A stretch of DNA of 53,140 bases from an uncultured Pelagibacteraceae bacterium. Its GTDB lineage: Bacteria; Pseudomonadota; Alphaproteobacteria; Pelagibacterales; Pelagibacteraceae. Positions within the stretch are counted from its first letter, which is position 1; each line of letters starts with the position of its first letter. The stretch is from the NCBI GenBank assembly GCA_902632665.1, contig CACPDT010000002.1, positions 1 to 53,140 of the forward strand, read 5' to 3'. A program made the position numbers and the translations under genes. The notes below the pieces were generated by a model. It made no database searches, had not been told where the DNA came from, and worked only from the letters and a program-made list of their open reading frames with translations. Shown here in pieces: positions 1-9,303 of this stretch.

Positions 1-1195
1 CAACGAACTGAGAGTCTGGATTTTCAACAGTTTTTCTTACTTTCATTCTATATATTCCAAAAATCCCAATTAAAGAGTGAAAAATAAATAGAAATACAAA
101 GAAACCATTTGGTCCAACCAGATCCATAAATATTGAACAAAGAAATGGACCACTCATTGCCCCTAATCCAAAGGCAAATTGTAATCCAGCTCCAGCTGCA
201 ACAAATTTTTCTTTTGGAATATAATCATTTGTATGTGCTAGGATTAAAGAAAACATTGGCAAACTACAAAATGAAAAAAGAATAAAGAAAAAATAAAACC
301 ATGTTTTGCTGGTTGCAAGACCACCAGGTAAATACATTTGTCTTGAAACAAATATTGAAATAATTGCAAATATTGCCGCCCCAAACGTTGAAAAAACAAT
401 TACTCTTCTTCTATCATAAAAATCAGAAATTTTACCAACTGGAAATTGGGCTACTGCACCTGATATTGCCAATAGGAAAGTTACAATTGATATTTCTAAA
501 ATAGTGAAGTTCATGGAGGTAGCGTAAACTGCTAGTAATGTGAATAAAGCTGATTGTATTGTTCCATAAAAAAGAGAGCTCACCATACCAAATGGTGAAG
601 CTTCATATAACTCTCGCATATTCATTGCTTGTATTTTTTTGAAGTTTGGTGGTTTCTTTTTAGTCAATAAAATTGGTATTAAAGCTGCAGAGGTAATTAC
701 TGAAACTAATATAAATGGTTGAAAGTTTTTAGGACTACTAAAATTTAGTAAAAACATACCAATTCCCATAGTTCCATAAAGTATGACCATATAAATAGAA
801 AGTACACTGCCTCGATTTTTATTACTTGACCTGTCATTTAACCAACTTTCTGCAACAGTATAAATACAGACCATGCTTACACCTGTGAGTATTCTTAATA
901 GAAACCATATGAATGGATGAATTATAACTGAGTGAATTAAAACAACTAATGAAGCTAAAGACGCAAAAGCCGCAAAAACTCTTATGTGACCAACTCTCGA
1001 AATTATATTTGGAATAGTTGCGGCACCAATAAAATATCCCACAAAATAACCAGACATCATAAATCCAGTTGAAGTAAGGCTAAATTCTTCCTGAACAGCT
1101 CTCACACCCAGGAGAGACCCTTGAAATCCATAAGCCATCATGATGAAGCCCATCCCTAAAAACAATGCCCAGGAGTTTTTTAAAACTTTATTCAT
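1..1195 (-). CDS. MFS transporter (YcaD-like), 3' end truncated by window edge
   Basis: Manual reverse-strand reading gives MNKVLKNSWALFLGMGFIMMAYGFQGSLLGVRA..., multi-TM, with an MFS-like 'GKISDFYDRRRVIV' loop; runs off the left edge. Confidence 0.85.
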   Translation of the reverse strand, partial: MNKVLKNSWALFLGMGFIMMAYGFQGSLLGVRAVQEEFSLTSTGFMMSGYFVGYFIGAATIPNIISRVGHIRVFAAFASLASLVVLIHSVIIHPFIWFLLRILTGVSMVCIYTVAESWLNDRSSNKNRGSVLSIYMVILYGTMGIGMFLLNFSSPKNFQPFILVSVITSAALIPILLTKKKPPNFKKIQAMNMRELYEASPFGMVSSLFYGTIQSALFTLLAVYATSMNFTILEISIVTFLLAISGAVAQFPVGKISDFYDRRRVIVFSTFGAAIFAIISIFVSRQMYLPGGLATSKTWFYFFFILFSFCSLPMFSLILAHTNDYIPKEKFVAAGAGLQFAFGLGAMSGPFLCSIFMDLVGPNGFFVFLFIFHSLIGIFGIYRMKVRKTVENPDSQFV

Positions 1196-1253
1196 AAAAA
1201 TTGAGGTAATTATTCGCGATGTATTATTAAATCAAGTCTTAATTGTGACAAGC

Positions 1254-2114
1254 TTAAGAATTTTTGAGTTTTAAGTATGAGTGGATTGCGATGGTAGTTA
1301 TTATAATTAGACCACCCTGAAGTGTTTCTAAACTAGGCTGTTCCTTTATGATTAGCCAAACCCAAATTGGACCAATTATGGTCTCTAGCAGAAAAAAAAG
1401 ATTAACTTCTGCAGCAGGTATAAACCTTGGAGCAATGGTAACTAGTACAAAAGGTATTGCTACGCATAAAATACACATCAACGGAACAATCAAAAGATCC
1501 TTACCATCCAACGCAAAACTTTCAATAAAAATTAATGCAAAAGTTGCTACAAATAATTTACCAACTACCGCAGCAGGAACCAAATTTTTTGTTTTGGCAG
1601 ATCTGATTATAACTGCCCCAACCGCCAAACCAATTGCAGTAACAAATCCTAAAATATCTCCATAAAAATTACCTAACTTTAAAGAGTCATAGAAAATATA
1701 TATTATTGCAAAAAAAGTAATTAATATAGAAATCCAAGTTTTTTTATCAGGTGGTTCTTTTAGAAATATAGCTCCAAGAATAGCTGATAACATTGGAGCA
1801 GTTGCTATCATAACCAAGGTATTGGCAACGTTTGTATTTTGAATAGAAACAACAAAAGTTATATTGGTTACACTAAATGTAATTACATAAAATATTCCAT
1901 GATAACCACTAGTGAGAAGAATCTTAAAGAAATTTAACTTATAAATAATTAACATTCCTAACAGAACTGTTATAAAAGGAATAATTCCCCTATAAAAAAC
2001 CAAACCCCAGGTATCTATATTTGAAAGTCTTATGAATAGTGAGTCTGGTGTAATAAACATTACAGCAACAAAAGCCAATAATGATCCCTTTTGTTGGTGT
2101 GTAAGATTTTTCAC
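1254..2114 (-). CDS. EamA/DMT-family transporter
   Basis: 286 aa, about 10 TM helices with two EamA-like repeats (NTNVANTLVMIATAPMLSAILGAIFLKEPPDKKTW; IGPIWVWLIIKEQPS). Confidence 0.85.
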   Translation of the reverse strand: MKNLTHQQKGSLLAFVAVMFITPDSLFIRLSNIDTWGLVFYRGIIPFITVLLGMLIIYKLNFFKILLTSGYHGIFYVITFSVTNITFVVSIQNTNVANTLVMIATAPMLSAILGAIFLKEPPDKKTWISILITFFAIIYIFYDSLKLGNFYGDILGFVTAIGLAVGAVIIRSAKTKNLVPAAVVGKLFVATFALIFIESFALDGKDLLIVPLMCILCVAIPFVLVTIAPRFIPAAEVNLFFLLETIIGPIWVWLIIKEQPSLETLQGGLIIITTIAIHSYLKLKNS

Positions 2115-3037
2115 GCTTTTAGTTCTTTCCAGAAAGTTGAGGCTAAATTTATTTTTGAGAGGTCGTAGAAAGTTTTTAATCCAGTAGGCGATGTAACATT
2201 TATATCACCATTGAGTTTTTCATCTATAAAGTCAATTCCAGCAAAGAAAATTTTATCTTTTTTCAAATCTTTGCTAATCAATTTTGATATTTTCATTTCT
2301 TTATTTGTTAATTTTATATTTATTGGTTTTGCACCTTTGCTTAAATTGCTTAAAAATGAGCCTTTTTTTGGGATTCTTGATATTGCGCCACAAACTTTAC
2401 CATTTATTAAAAAAACTCTCTTATCTCCTAATTTAATCTTAGCTAAATATTTTTGACACATAATATGATTGTGTTTTTTAATAAATTTTTGAAAAAATTT
2501 TAGATCAAACTTAGTTAATAAAAATATATTGTTTCCACTATAGCTATTGATAGGTTTAACAATTATTTTTTTATGTTTTTTAAAAAATTTTCTAATTTCA
2601 TCAATATTTTGTGAAAAAATGGTATCTGGCATAAATTTTTGATATTTTATGGAAAAAAGTTTTTCAGATACATTTCTTATTGCTGTTGGATCATTAATGA
2701 TTTTAACTCTCTTTTTAATTTTATCTAAAATAAGAGTAGAACAAATATATTCTAAATTAAATGGTGGATCTTGGCGAATAAGTAAATATTTACACTTAAC
2801 TAGTTCTAGTTTTTGTTTTTTTAAGATTTCGAAAAATCTTTTTTTTCTGTAATCAAATTTGATGAAAAATCCTTTAGCAATTATCTTAAAATTAATAATA
2901 GATAAATCTTTTGGATCATAATAGAAAATTTTATAATTTTTTTTTTGTATTTCATGAGCTAAAAAAATACTGGTATCGGTTGAAGGGTTGAGTTTAGCAG
3001 GATGATTCCCTTGAATAGCAATAATTTTATTTGTCAT
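2111..3037 (-). CDS. gshB: Glutathione synthetase
   Basis: LLIRQDPPFNLEYICSTLIL, NDPTAIRNVSEKLF, IVKPINSYSGNNIF and NVTSPTGL match the GshB ATP-grasp layout. Confidence 0.88.
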   Translation of the reverse strand: MTNKIIAIQGNHPAKLNPSTDTSIFLAHEIQKKNYKIFYYDPKDLSIINFKIIAKGFFIKFDYRKKRFFEILKKQKLELVKCKYLLIRQDPPFNLEYICSTLILDKIKKRVKIINDPTAIRNVSEKLFSIKYQKFMPDTIFSQNIDEIRKFFKKHKKIIVKPINSYSGNNIFLLTKFDLKFFQKFIKKHNHIMCQKYLAKIKLGDKRVFLINGKVCGAISRIPKKGSFLSNLSKGAKPINIKLTNKEMKISKLISKDLKKDKIFFAGIDFIDEKLNGDINVTSPTGLKTFYDLSKINLASTFWKELKA

Positions 3038-4322
3038 ATAATTCAGTTAAATCTTCATTCTTAGAAAATCTAATAATCATATGATGTGCATTTGTAGTTT
3101 TATTATCAATCACTTTTTGTAAATGATTTAAAAATATGGTCTCATTCTTTGCACTTTTATTAGCTATATCTCTCTGTTCTAATCCCTTTTTAGATAAATC
3201 TAATAATACTGAAGACCAATAAAGCAGGTCTTTACCCATAAGTTGGGTATTAAAACCTTTTTGTGGTGCCTCTAAATATGCATTCATAATTTTATCAATG
3301 TCCCAATTAGAAATTAATTCATAAACCTCATCTAAATTTCCATATAACATTCCAACATTAAACGCTGGGCCTGCACATAGACAATCCCAACCACAAGTAT
3401 CCATCGACCTCATTTCAATATATTTTTTAAGTCTATTTTCGGTAAAAATTGTACTTAAGTGAGTTGATAAATCATTCTCATCGGGTTGACGATTGTTAAT
3501 TTCTTTAATATTTCCTGACATGAAATCACTAAAATTGTATCCTTTTCCTGAAAAATAATTTTCTTTTTGTTGTATAAATAGAATTGGAAAATTAATAACA
3601 AAATCTGCATATTTTTCAAAATCAAAGTTTTCTAAAAATAATTTAGGTAAACCACCTCGGTAAGTGTTTTGCCATACTTTTGATCGGTAAGATAAATAAT
3701 TACTTTTTTTCTTTTCAACTATTGATGAATTAGCAAATAAAGCAATTGAAATAGGTACGAGAGAATTAACTATTTTAAATTTTTTTTTAAAATCTTCTTC
3801 TGAACTGTAATCTAAATTTAATTGTGTTCCACAGGTTCGATACATCATATCTAAACTTAATTTTCCACCCGAGGGCATATCTTTTGTCATCAGTTTGTAT
3901 CTTTTTTTAGGATTATTGGGGATTTCATTTAATTTTGAAATTGGATCAAAACCTGCACTAACAATTTTTATATTAAGTTTTTTTGTGACCTGTTTTAGCT
4001 CAAATAAGTAATCATAAGATTCTGCGCATGCTTCATGAATATTAGTAAGTTTATCACCAGATAATTCAATTTGATTACCGGGCTCAAGAGTAATATTTTT
4101 ACCACCCTTATTTAAACCAACAATATTATTGTTTTCTAATATTGGATTCCAACCAAATTCAAGCAGAGCCGAGAACATCTCCTTAATTTTTTGATAATCA
4201 ATTCTCTTATTATTTTGACTATTAAATAGAAATTTTTCATGTTCGATACCAATTTTAAATTCTTTTTTATTTTTAATTCCAGACTTGAAATATTCAATTA
4301 TTTGCTCTTTTTTTGTAATCAC
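3027..4322 (-). CDS. gshA: Glutamate-cysteine ligase (alphaproteobacterial/plant type)
   Basis: FKIGIEHEKFLF, LEPGNQIELSG, MMYRTCGTQLNLDYSSEEDF and YIEMRSMDTCGWDCLCAGPAF motifs; directly upstream of gshB. Confidence 0.9.
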   Translation of the reverse strand: MITKKEQIIEYFKSGIKNKKEFKIGIEHEKFLFNSQNNKRIDYQKIKEMFSALLEFGWNPILENNNIVGLNKGGKNITLEPGNQIELSGDKLTNIHEACAESYDYLFELKQVTKKLNIKIVSAGFDPISKLNEIPNNPKKRYKLMTKDMPSGGKLSLDMMYRTCGTQLNLDYSSEEDFKKKFKIVNSLVPISIALFANSSIVEKKKSNYLSYRSKVWQNTYRGGLPKLFLENFDFEKYADFVINFPILFIQQKENYFSGKGYNFSDFMSGNIKEINNRQPDENDLSTHLSTIFTENRLKKYIEMRSMDTCGWDCLCAGPAFNVGMLYGNLDEVYELISNWDIDKIMNAYLEAPQKGFNTQLMGKDLLYWSSVLLDLSKKGLEQRDIANKSAKNETIFLNHLQKVIDNKTTNAHHMIIRFSKNEDLTELYDK

Positions 4323-4339
4323 TAGTATTAGTTTTGTTT

Positions 4340-4906
4340 TTAATTCTTCTTTAGAAAAGAATATGGTTTTCTAGAAAAAATTTTTTTTACGATTGGTTTG
4401 AAAAATTCCAATGGTAAAGACTCATATTTAGGATCAAAAGAATTTTGATCATATTTTTCGCAAAAATCTATAGTATCTTGAAAATATTTATGATCCTTAT
4501 ATTTGTCTCTTCTATTTTTATCACCACCTAAATGATGAGCGTAATAATACATTTGAAATTCTCCATGTTTTTCAACTATCCAATGAGTTTTTTCTGATAC
4601 ATATGGTTTTAAAATTGAAGCAGCATATTCAGAATGGTTCATTGGTGCTAGTTCATCACCGATGTCGTGTAATAAACAGGCTACAACCATCTCCTCACTT
4701 TCACCATTTCTATGGGCTCTTGTAGCACTTTGAAGTGAGTGCTCGAGCCGTGATACTTGATAGCCTTCTAAAGTTTCAGTTAACCCAGACATAAATTTCA
4801 ATATTCTGTCAGCAGTTTTACTAGCAAAATCTTTTTCATGTTTATCTAAAAAAAGATAATCTTCTTTAGTTCCTTCTTTCATTTCAGTAAAACTTACTTT
4901 TTTCAT
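4340..4906 (-). CDS. HD-domain protein, PhnZ/MIOX-like (putative mixed-valent diiron oxygenase or HD phosphohydrolase)
   Basis: 188 aa; RLEHSLQSATRAHRNG...EMVVACLLHDIGDELAP...NHSEYAA...VEKHGEF...KYDQNSFDP gives H56, H80-D81, H91, H114, D153. Confidence 0.75.
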   Translation of the reverse strand: MKKVSFTEMKEGTKEDYLFLDKHEKDFASKTADRILKFMSGLTETLEGYQVSRLEHSLQSATRAHRNGESEEMVVACLLHDIGDELAPMNHSEYAASILKPYVSEKTHWIVEKHGEFQMYYYAHHLGGDKNRRDKYKDHKYFQDTIDFCEKYDQNSFDPKYESLPLEFFKPIVKKIFSRKPYSFLKKN

Positions 4907-4909
4907 AAT

Positions 4910-6391
4910 CTAATTATTTGATCCAGTGTTAAGTAATGATAATTGTGTGATTTTATTATCACCAAGTTCATCAATTGGCTTAACTGGGTAATCTCCAGTA
5001 AAGTAATGATCTGTTAGCTGAGGATAATTTTCATTTCTCTTATCAAAACCAATGGCATTATACATGCCATTTACTGACAAAAACTTTAAAGATTTAGCAC
5101 CTATATAATCACAAATTTCATCATTGGTTTTATTTGCTGCTAGCAATTCTTTTTTTGTTGGCGTATCAACACCATAAAAGTCTGGATATTTTATTTCAGG
5201 ACAAGCTATTCTTACATGAACTTCTTTTGCTCCAGCATCATATAACATTTTCACAATTTTGTGTGAAGTCGTGCCTCTAACCAATGAATCGTCGATTAAA
5301 ATTATTTTTTTATCTTTTATTGTTGATTTATTCGCATTTAATTTTAATTTTACACCTAAACTTCTAATTTTTTGACTTGGTTCTATAAAAGTTCTTCCAA
5401 CATAATGATTTCTAACTATACCGAGTTCAAATTTCATCTTTAAGTGTTGTGCAAAACCTAAGGCTGCTGCATTTCCAGAGTCTGGTACTGGGACAACAAT
5501 ATCAGCATCTATATCGTTTTCTCTTGCAAGTTCAGAACCAAGATTTTTTCTATGTTCATATACAGTTTTTCCGTCAAGCATGCTATCTGGTCTTGCAAAG
5601 TAAATATATTCAAAAACACAAGGCTTAACTTTTCTTGGTGGAAATGGTTTAATGCTTTCTAATTCATCATTTTCAATTAATACAATTTCACCATTTTCAA
5701 CTTCCCGAACAAATTTTGCACCAATTATGTCTAATGCACATGTTTCAGATGCTAGGACATAACTATTTTTTAACTTTCCAATTACTAAAGGTCTGATACC
5801 AAAAGGATCTCTAACACCTACTAATGAAGTTTGAGTTAACATTACTAAAGCGTATCCACCTTGTATTTGAAAAATTGCATCAACAATTTTATCTATTGTT
5901 TTTGCCCGTTTTGACTTAGCTATTAATTGAACTATTGTTTCTGTATCAGATGTTGTGTAAAAAATCGCACCTTCATCAACTAATTTTTTTCTTAAAGAAA
6001 TAGAATTGGTTAAATTTCCGTTATGAGCTACGCCGATTCCTCCAGCATTAGTATCAGCAAAGAAAGGCTGAATATTTCTAAGAGTATTCTCACCTGTTGT
6101 GCTATATCTATTATGTCCAATAGCATAATCTCCTTGAAGTTTTTTTAATATTTTTTCTTTATTAAAATTATCACCTACTAAACCAAATCTTTTTTCAGAA
6201 AAATATTGTTTACCATCAAAGGTAACAATACCACATCCTTCTTGACCTCTATGTTGGAGAGCATGAAGTCCTAAGGCAGTTAGTGCAGAAGCATCTTTAG
6301 TATTACTTATTCCAAATATACCACACTCTTCTTTAAGCTTAGGATCAAATATTTTCAATTTTCTCTTTAGATTTTTGATATGTTTTTTCAT
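4910..6391 (-). CDS. purF: Amidophosphoribosyltransferase
   Basis: ECGIFGI N-terminal glutaminase, LQHRGQEGCGI, HNRYSTTGE, and PRPP loop IILIDDSLVRGTTS. Confidence 0.96.
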   Translation of the reverse strand: MKKHIKNLKRKLKIFDPKLKEECGIFGISNTKDASALTALGLHALQHRGQEGCGIVTFDGKQYFSEKRFGLVGDNFNKEKILKKLQGDYAIGHNRYSTTGENTLRNIQPFFADTNAGGIGVAHNGNLTNSISLRKKLVDEGAIFYTTSDTETIVQLIAKSKRAKTIDKIVDAIFQIQGGYALVMLTQTSLVGVRDPFGIRPLVIGKLKNSYVLASETCALDIIGAKFVREVENGEIVLIENDELESIKPFPPRKVKPCVFEYIYFARPDSMLDGKTVYEHRKNLGSELARENDIDADIVVPVPDSGNAAALGFAQHLKMKFELGIVRNHYVGRTFIEPSQKIRSLGVKLKLNANKSTIKDKKIILIDDSLVRGTTSHKIVKMLYDAGAKEVHVRIACPEIKYPDFYGVDTPTKKELLAANKTNDEICDYIGAKSLKFLSVNGMYNAIGFDKRNENYPQLTDHYFTGDYPVKPIDELGDNKITQLSLLNTGSNN

Positions 6392-6890
6392 CAGGAAATT
6401 TTTCTAATAAATAATTACTACCTTTTTCTAAATATGGAAAGATTAATGATTTACTTAAATTTACTGGCCATTTATCGTGATTATATACAATGTGTGCAGC
6501 TGTGAAAATACATACAGAGATGATATAAGCTTTGATAAATCCAAAAAAGAATCCAAACATTGTATCTAAACCGCCAAGACCAGTGAATCGTACAGCTTTT
6601 CTTATACCTCTGTTTATCATAAGAATTAGAAATATAACGATTACAAATATAGTAATACCTAAAACTATATCTAGAACATACTCGTTATCAATTATGCCCT
6701 TCAAATAAGGTTTTGCTTTAGGGAATATTATTAATGTAATAATGTAGGCTAGAAGCCATTTAGCCATTGATAGAATACTTAAAACAAAACCTCTTTTGAA
6801 ACATCCAATTAATGAAAAAATTGTAATTACTAAATATATGATGTCTATAACGTTTGTAGTTTTATAAAAATCTACAACAAAATCTTGCAT
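6345..6890 (-). CDS. cvpA: CvpA family membrane protein
   Basis: Four-TM protein with GCFKRGFVLSILSMAKWLLAY and FGFFFGFIKAYIIS; adjacent to purF. Confidence 0.85.
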   Translation of the reverse strand: MQDFVVDFYKTTNVIDIIYLVITIFSLIGCFKRGFVLSILSMAKWLLAYIITLIIFPKAKPYLKGIIDNEYVLDIVLGITIFVIVIFLILMINRGIRKAVRFTGLGGLDTMFGFFFGFIKAYIISVCIFTAAHIVYNHDKWPVNLSKSLIFPYLEKGSNYLLEKFPDEKTYQKSKEKIENI

Positions 6891-6894
6891 CTAG

Positions 6895-9282
6895 TTATTT
6901 ATCAAATGGTTTGACGAATAATATCAAAGAAGGCAGCAACGTTAAAACAGAAACCATAGCTAATAACATTGCTAGTCCAGTGAAAACACCAAAATAAATT
7001 GTAGGTATAAATTTTGACAAAACTAATATCGAAAATCCAAAAACTATCGTTATTGAGGTATTCAAAATGGCTTTACCAACTGTGGAGTGGCATAAAATGA
7101 GTGTTTTATTATAATCTTTAGAAGCACTAAATTCCTCCTTAAATCTGTAAATATAATGAATACTATTATCAACAGCTATTCCAATTGTAATTGCAGCTAT
7201 TGTGATTGTCATCATATCCAATGGAATACCAAGTAAACCTATTATTCCTAATATAAAAAAAGCTGCTATAAAATTTGGTACTACACCAATTAGAGAAAGT
7301 TTAATATTTTTAAACAGGATTACAAACATTCCAAATATTCCTATCATTACTAAACCCAAAGTTAGTATTTGAGATTTAAAAAGACTTTGGAGTAAGTTAT
7401 TAAATAAAATTAAAACACCACCAAGTTTGAAATCACTCTCTCTTAAACCTAATTCATTTTTCAAGTCATAATTAATTTTTTTAATGAGATCATTTCTTCT
7501 TAAATTTTCTTGTGAATCAATAATCCTTAGATTAATTCTTGCCTCATTATCTTTTATGGAAATATATGGATCAATTATTTCTGTCTTAATACTTTCAGGG
7601 ATTTTAGAATAAAGGACACCCATTTCTAATGTTCCCAAAGGCTTATTGTTATTGAGCATTGTTGCTACATCGATTATCGATGAAAAGGATAAAACTTTTC
7701 CAACTTGAGGCAAATTATCTAGATAGTTATGCACAGAGGAAATTTTGTCTATTTTATCTTTGGTAAACCAATATTTATCATCATTTTTATTTTCTTCATC
7801 ACCCCAATCTTCAAAATCATCTTCATCATCAGTTTTCTTAATTTCTTTTTTTGGAAACTTTAAAATTACTTCAAGCGGAGTTGTTCCACCTAATTTTTCA
7901 TCTATAAGTTTCATTCCTTTATAAATTTCAGTTTTTTTACTAAAATAATTTATGAAACTATTTTCGACTTCTAGTCTACTTATACCGATTAAACTCAGAA
8001 TGATTATTACAATAGTAAAGGAAAAAATTGTTGTGTGATTATTTAAAGAAATTTGTGCAAAGAAAGAGGTAATTCTTGAATCCTCTTGTTTTTTTAAAAA
8101 TGTTTTCTCTTCTGGCATAAAATTTATTAGAGATGGAAGTAATGTAAAAGTAATAATAAATGATGTAATTAAACCCAAGGTCATCATCCATCCAAAATCA
8201 ATAATTGGTTTTATTTCACTAAAGATTAAAGACAAAAAAGCAATAATAGTTGTTAAAGCAGTATATAAAATTGGCCAAAACATTTTATTAGTTGTTAAAG
8301 TAATCAGCTCTATAATTTTTTTGTTTGGATGAATTTCTTTAATTTGTAAAAATCTTGTACACATATGAATATTCATTGCCATTGTTAAAATTAACATTAA
8401 TGCAATGAAGTTTGATGAAATAACTGTAACTTTCCATCCTAATAATCCAAGTAAGCCTGTCATGATTATTACCGAAAAAAAACAACTACTTATCGGAACG
8501 ATAATCCAAATTAGTTTTCTAAATACATACCATAATGTTGCTATAATAAATAATAAAACACCTAATCCAAAAACCACTATATCACTTTTAATAAATGTCA
8601 TCATATCGTCGGCAATCATAGGAATCCCACCTAAATTTATTTTTCCAATATCGGTGTAACTTTTAATGACATCTCTTATTTCAAGAATATTTTGATGATT
8701 TTTTTTTTTAATAGAGTCTTTATAAGCTTCAATTTCTTCTTTTGTTTTTTTTGAAATATTTTCTATTGGTTTATTATTTTTGATATTAACTATAATTCCA
8801 GAAGTTTTCCCATCCTCACTAATAACAAAATTTCTAAATACGGGGCTACTTAAAATCTCATTAAACCCTCTTTCTTTATCTATATCTTCATCTTTTAAAG
8901 TCTTAAAATTTTCCAATCTCTCTTGTAAAGGCGCATCTGAATTATTTAATAAAGGAATATCTAAAAGCGTTATAACGCTATGAACCCAGTTTAAACTTTG
9001 TATCTTATATTTTAAACTTAGAAGGTTATTTATAGAAACATCAGATATCATTCCCTCGTTAGGTGTATAAGTCAGTATTAAAAATTCCTTTGACCCATAC
9101 CTATTCTTAATTTCTCTTAAATATTCAAGGTCTGGATCTCCTTCAATTAGTAACGTTTCTGATGAAGCATCTAATTTAAAATCTTTGGAATAATAGCCAA
9201 AAGTAAATAAAGCTATAACTAAAAATATCAATATCGCCCTTGGATTTTTTAAAATAGTATTTTGATAAAAATGGGCAATCAT
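6895..9282 (-). CDS. MMPL/RND-superfamily exporter (HpnN-like)
   Basis: 795 aa, two 6-TM MMPL/SSD-like modules (GIAVDNSIHYIYRFKEEF; MAMNIHMCTRFLQ) with large periplasmic loops. Confidence 0.85.
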   Translation of the reverse strand: MIAHFYQNTILKNPRAILIFLVIALFTFGYYSKDFKLDASSETLLIEGDPDLEYLREIKNRYGSKEFLILTYTPNEGMISDVSINNLLSLKYKIQSLNWVHSVITLLDIPLLNNSDAPLQERLENFKTLKDEDIDKERGFNEILSSPVFRNFVISEDGKTSGIIVNIKNNKPIENISKKTKEEIEAYKDSIKKKNHQNILEIRDVIKSYTDIGKINLGGIPMIADDMMTFIKSDIVVFGLGVLLFIIATLWYVFRKLIWIIVPISSCFFSVIIMTGLLGLLGWKVTVISSNFIALMLILTMAMNIHMCTRFLQIKEIHPNKKIIELITLTTNKMFWPILYTALTTIIAFLSLIFSEIKPIIDFGWMMTLGLITSFIITFTLLPSLINFMPEEKTFLKKQEDSRITSFFAQISLNNHTTIFSFTIVIIILSLIGISRLEVENSFINYFSKKTEIYKGMKLIDEKLGGTTPLEVILKFPKKEIKKTDDEDDFEDWGDEENKNDDKYWFTKDKIDKISSVHNYLDNLPQVGKVLSFSSIIDVATMLNNNKPLGTLEMGVLYSKIPESIKTEIIDPYISIKDNEARINLRIIDSQENLRRNDLIKKINYDLKNELGLRESDFKLGGVLILFNNLLQSLFKSQILTLGLVMIGIFGMFVILFKNIKLSLIGVVPNFIAAFFILGIIGLLGIPLDMMTITIAAITIGIAVDNSIHYIYRFKEEFSASKDYNKTLILCHSTVGKAILNTSITIVFGFSILVLSKFIPTIYFGVFTGLAMLLAMVSVLTLLPSLILFVKPFDK

Positions 9283-9303
9283 CTAACCTTTTTATATTGG
9301 AAT

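Noticed and set aside
1348-1665. 105-aa plus-strand ORF opposite the EamA transporter
   Set aside because: Shadow ORF within a clear multi-TM transporter on the minus strand.
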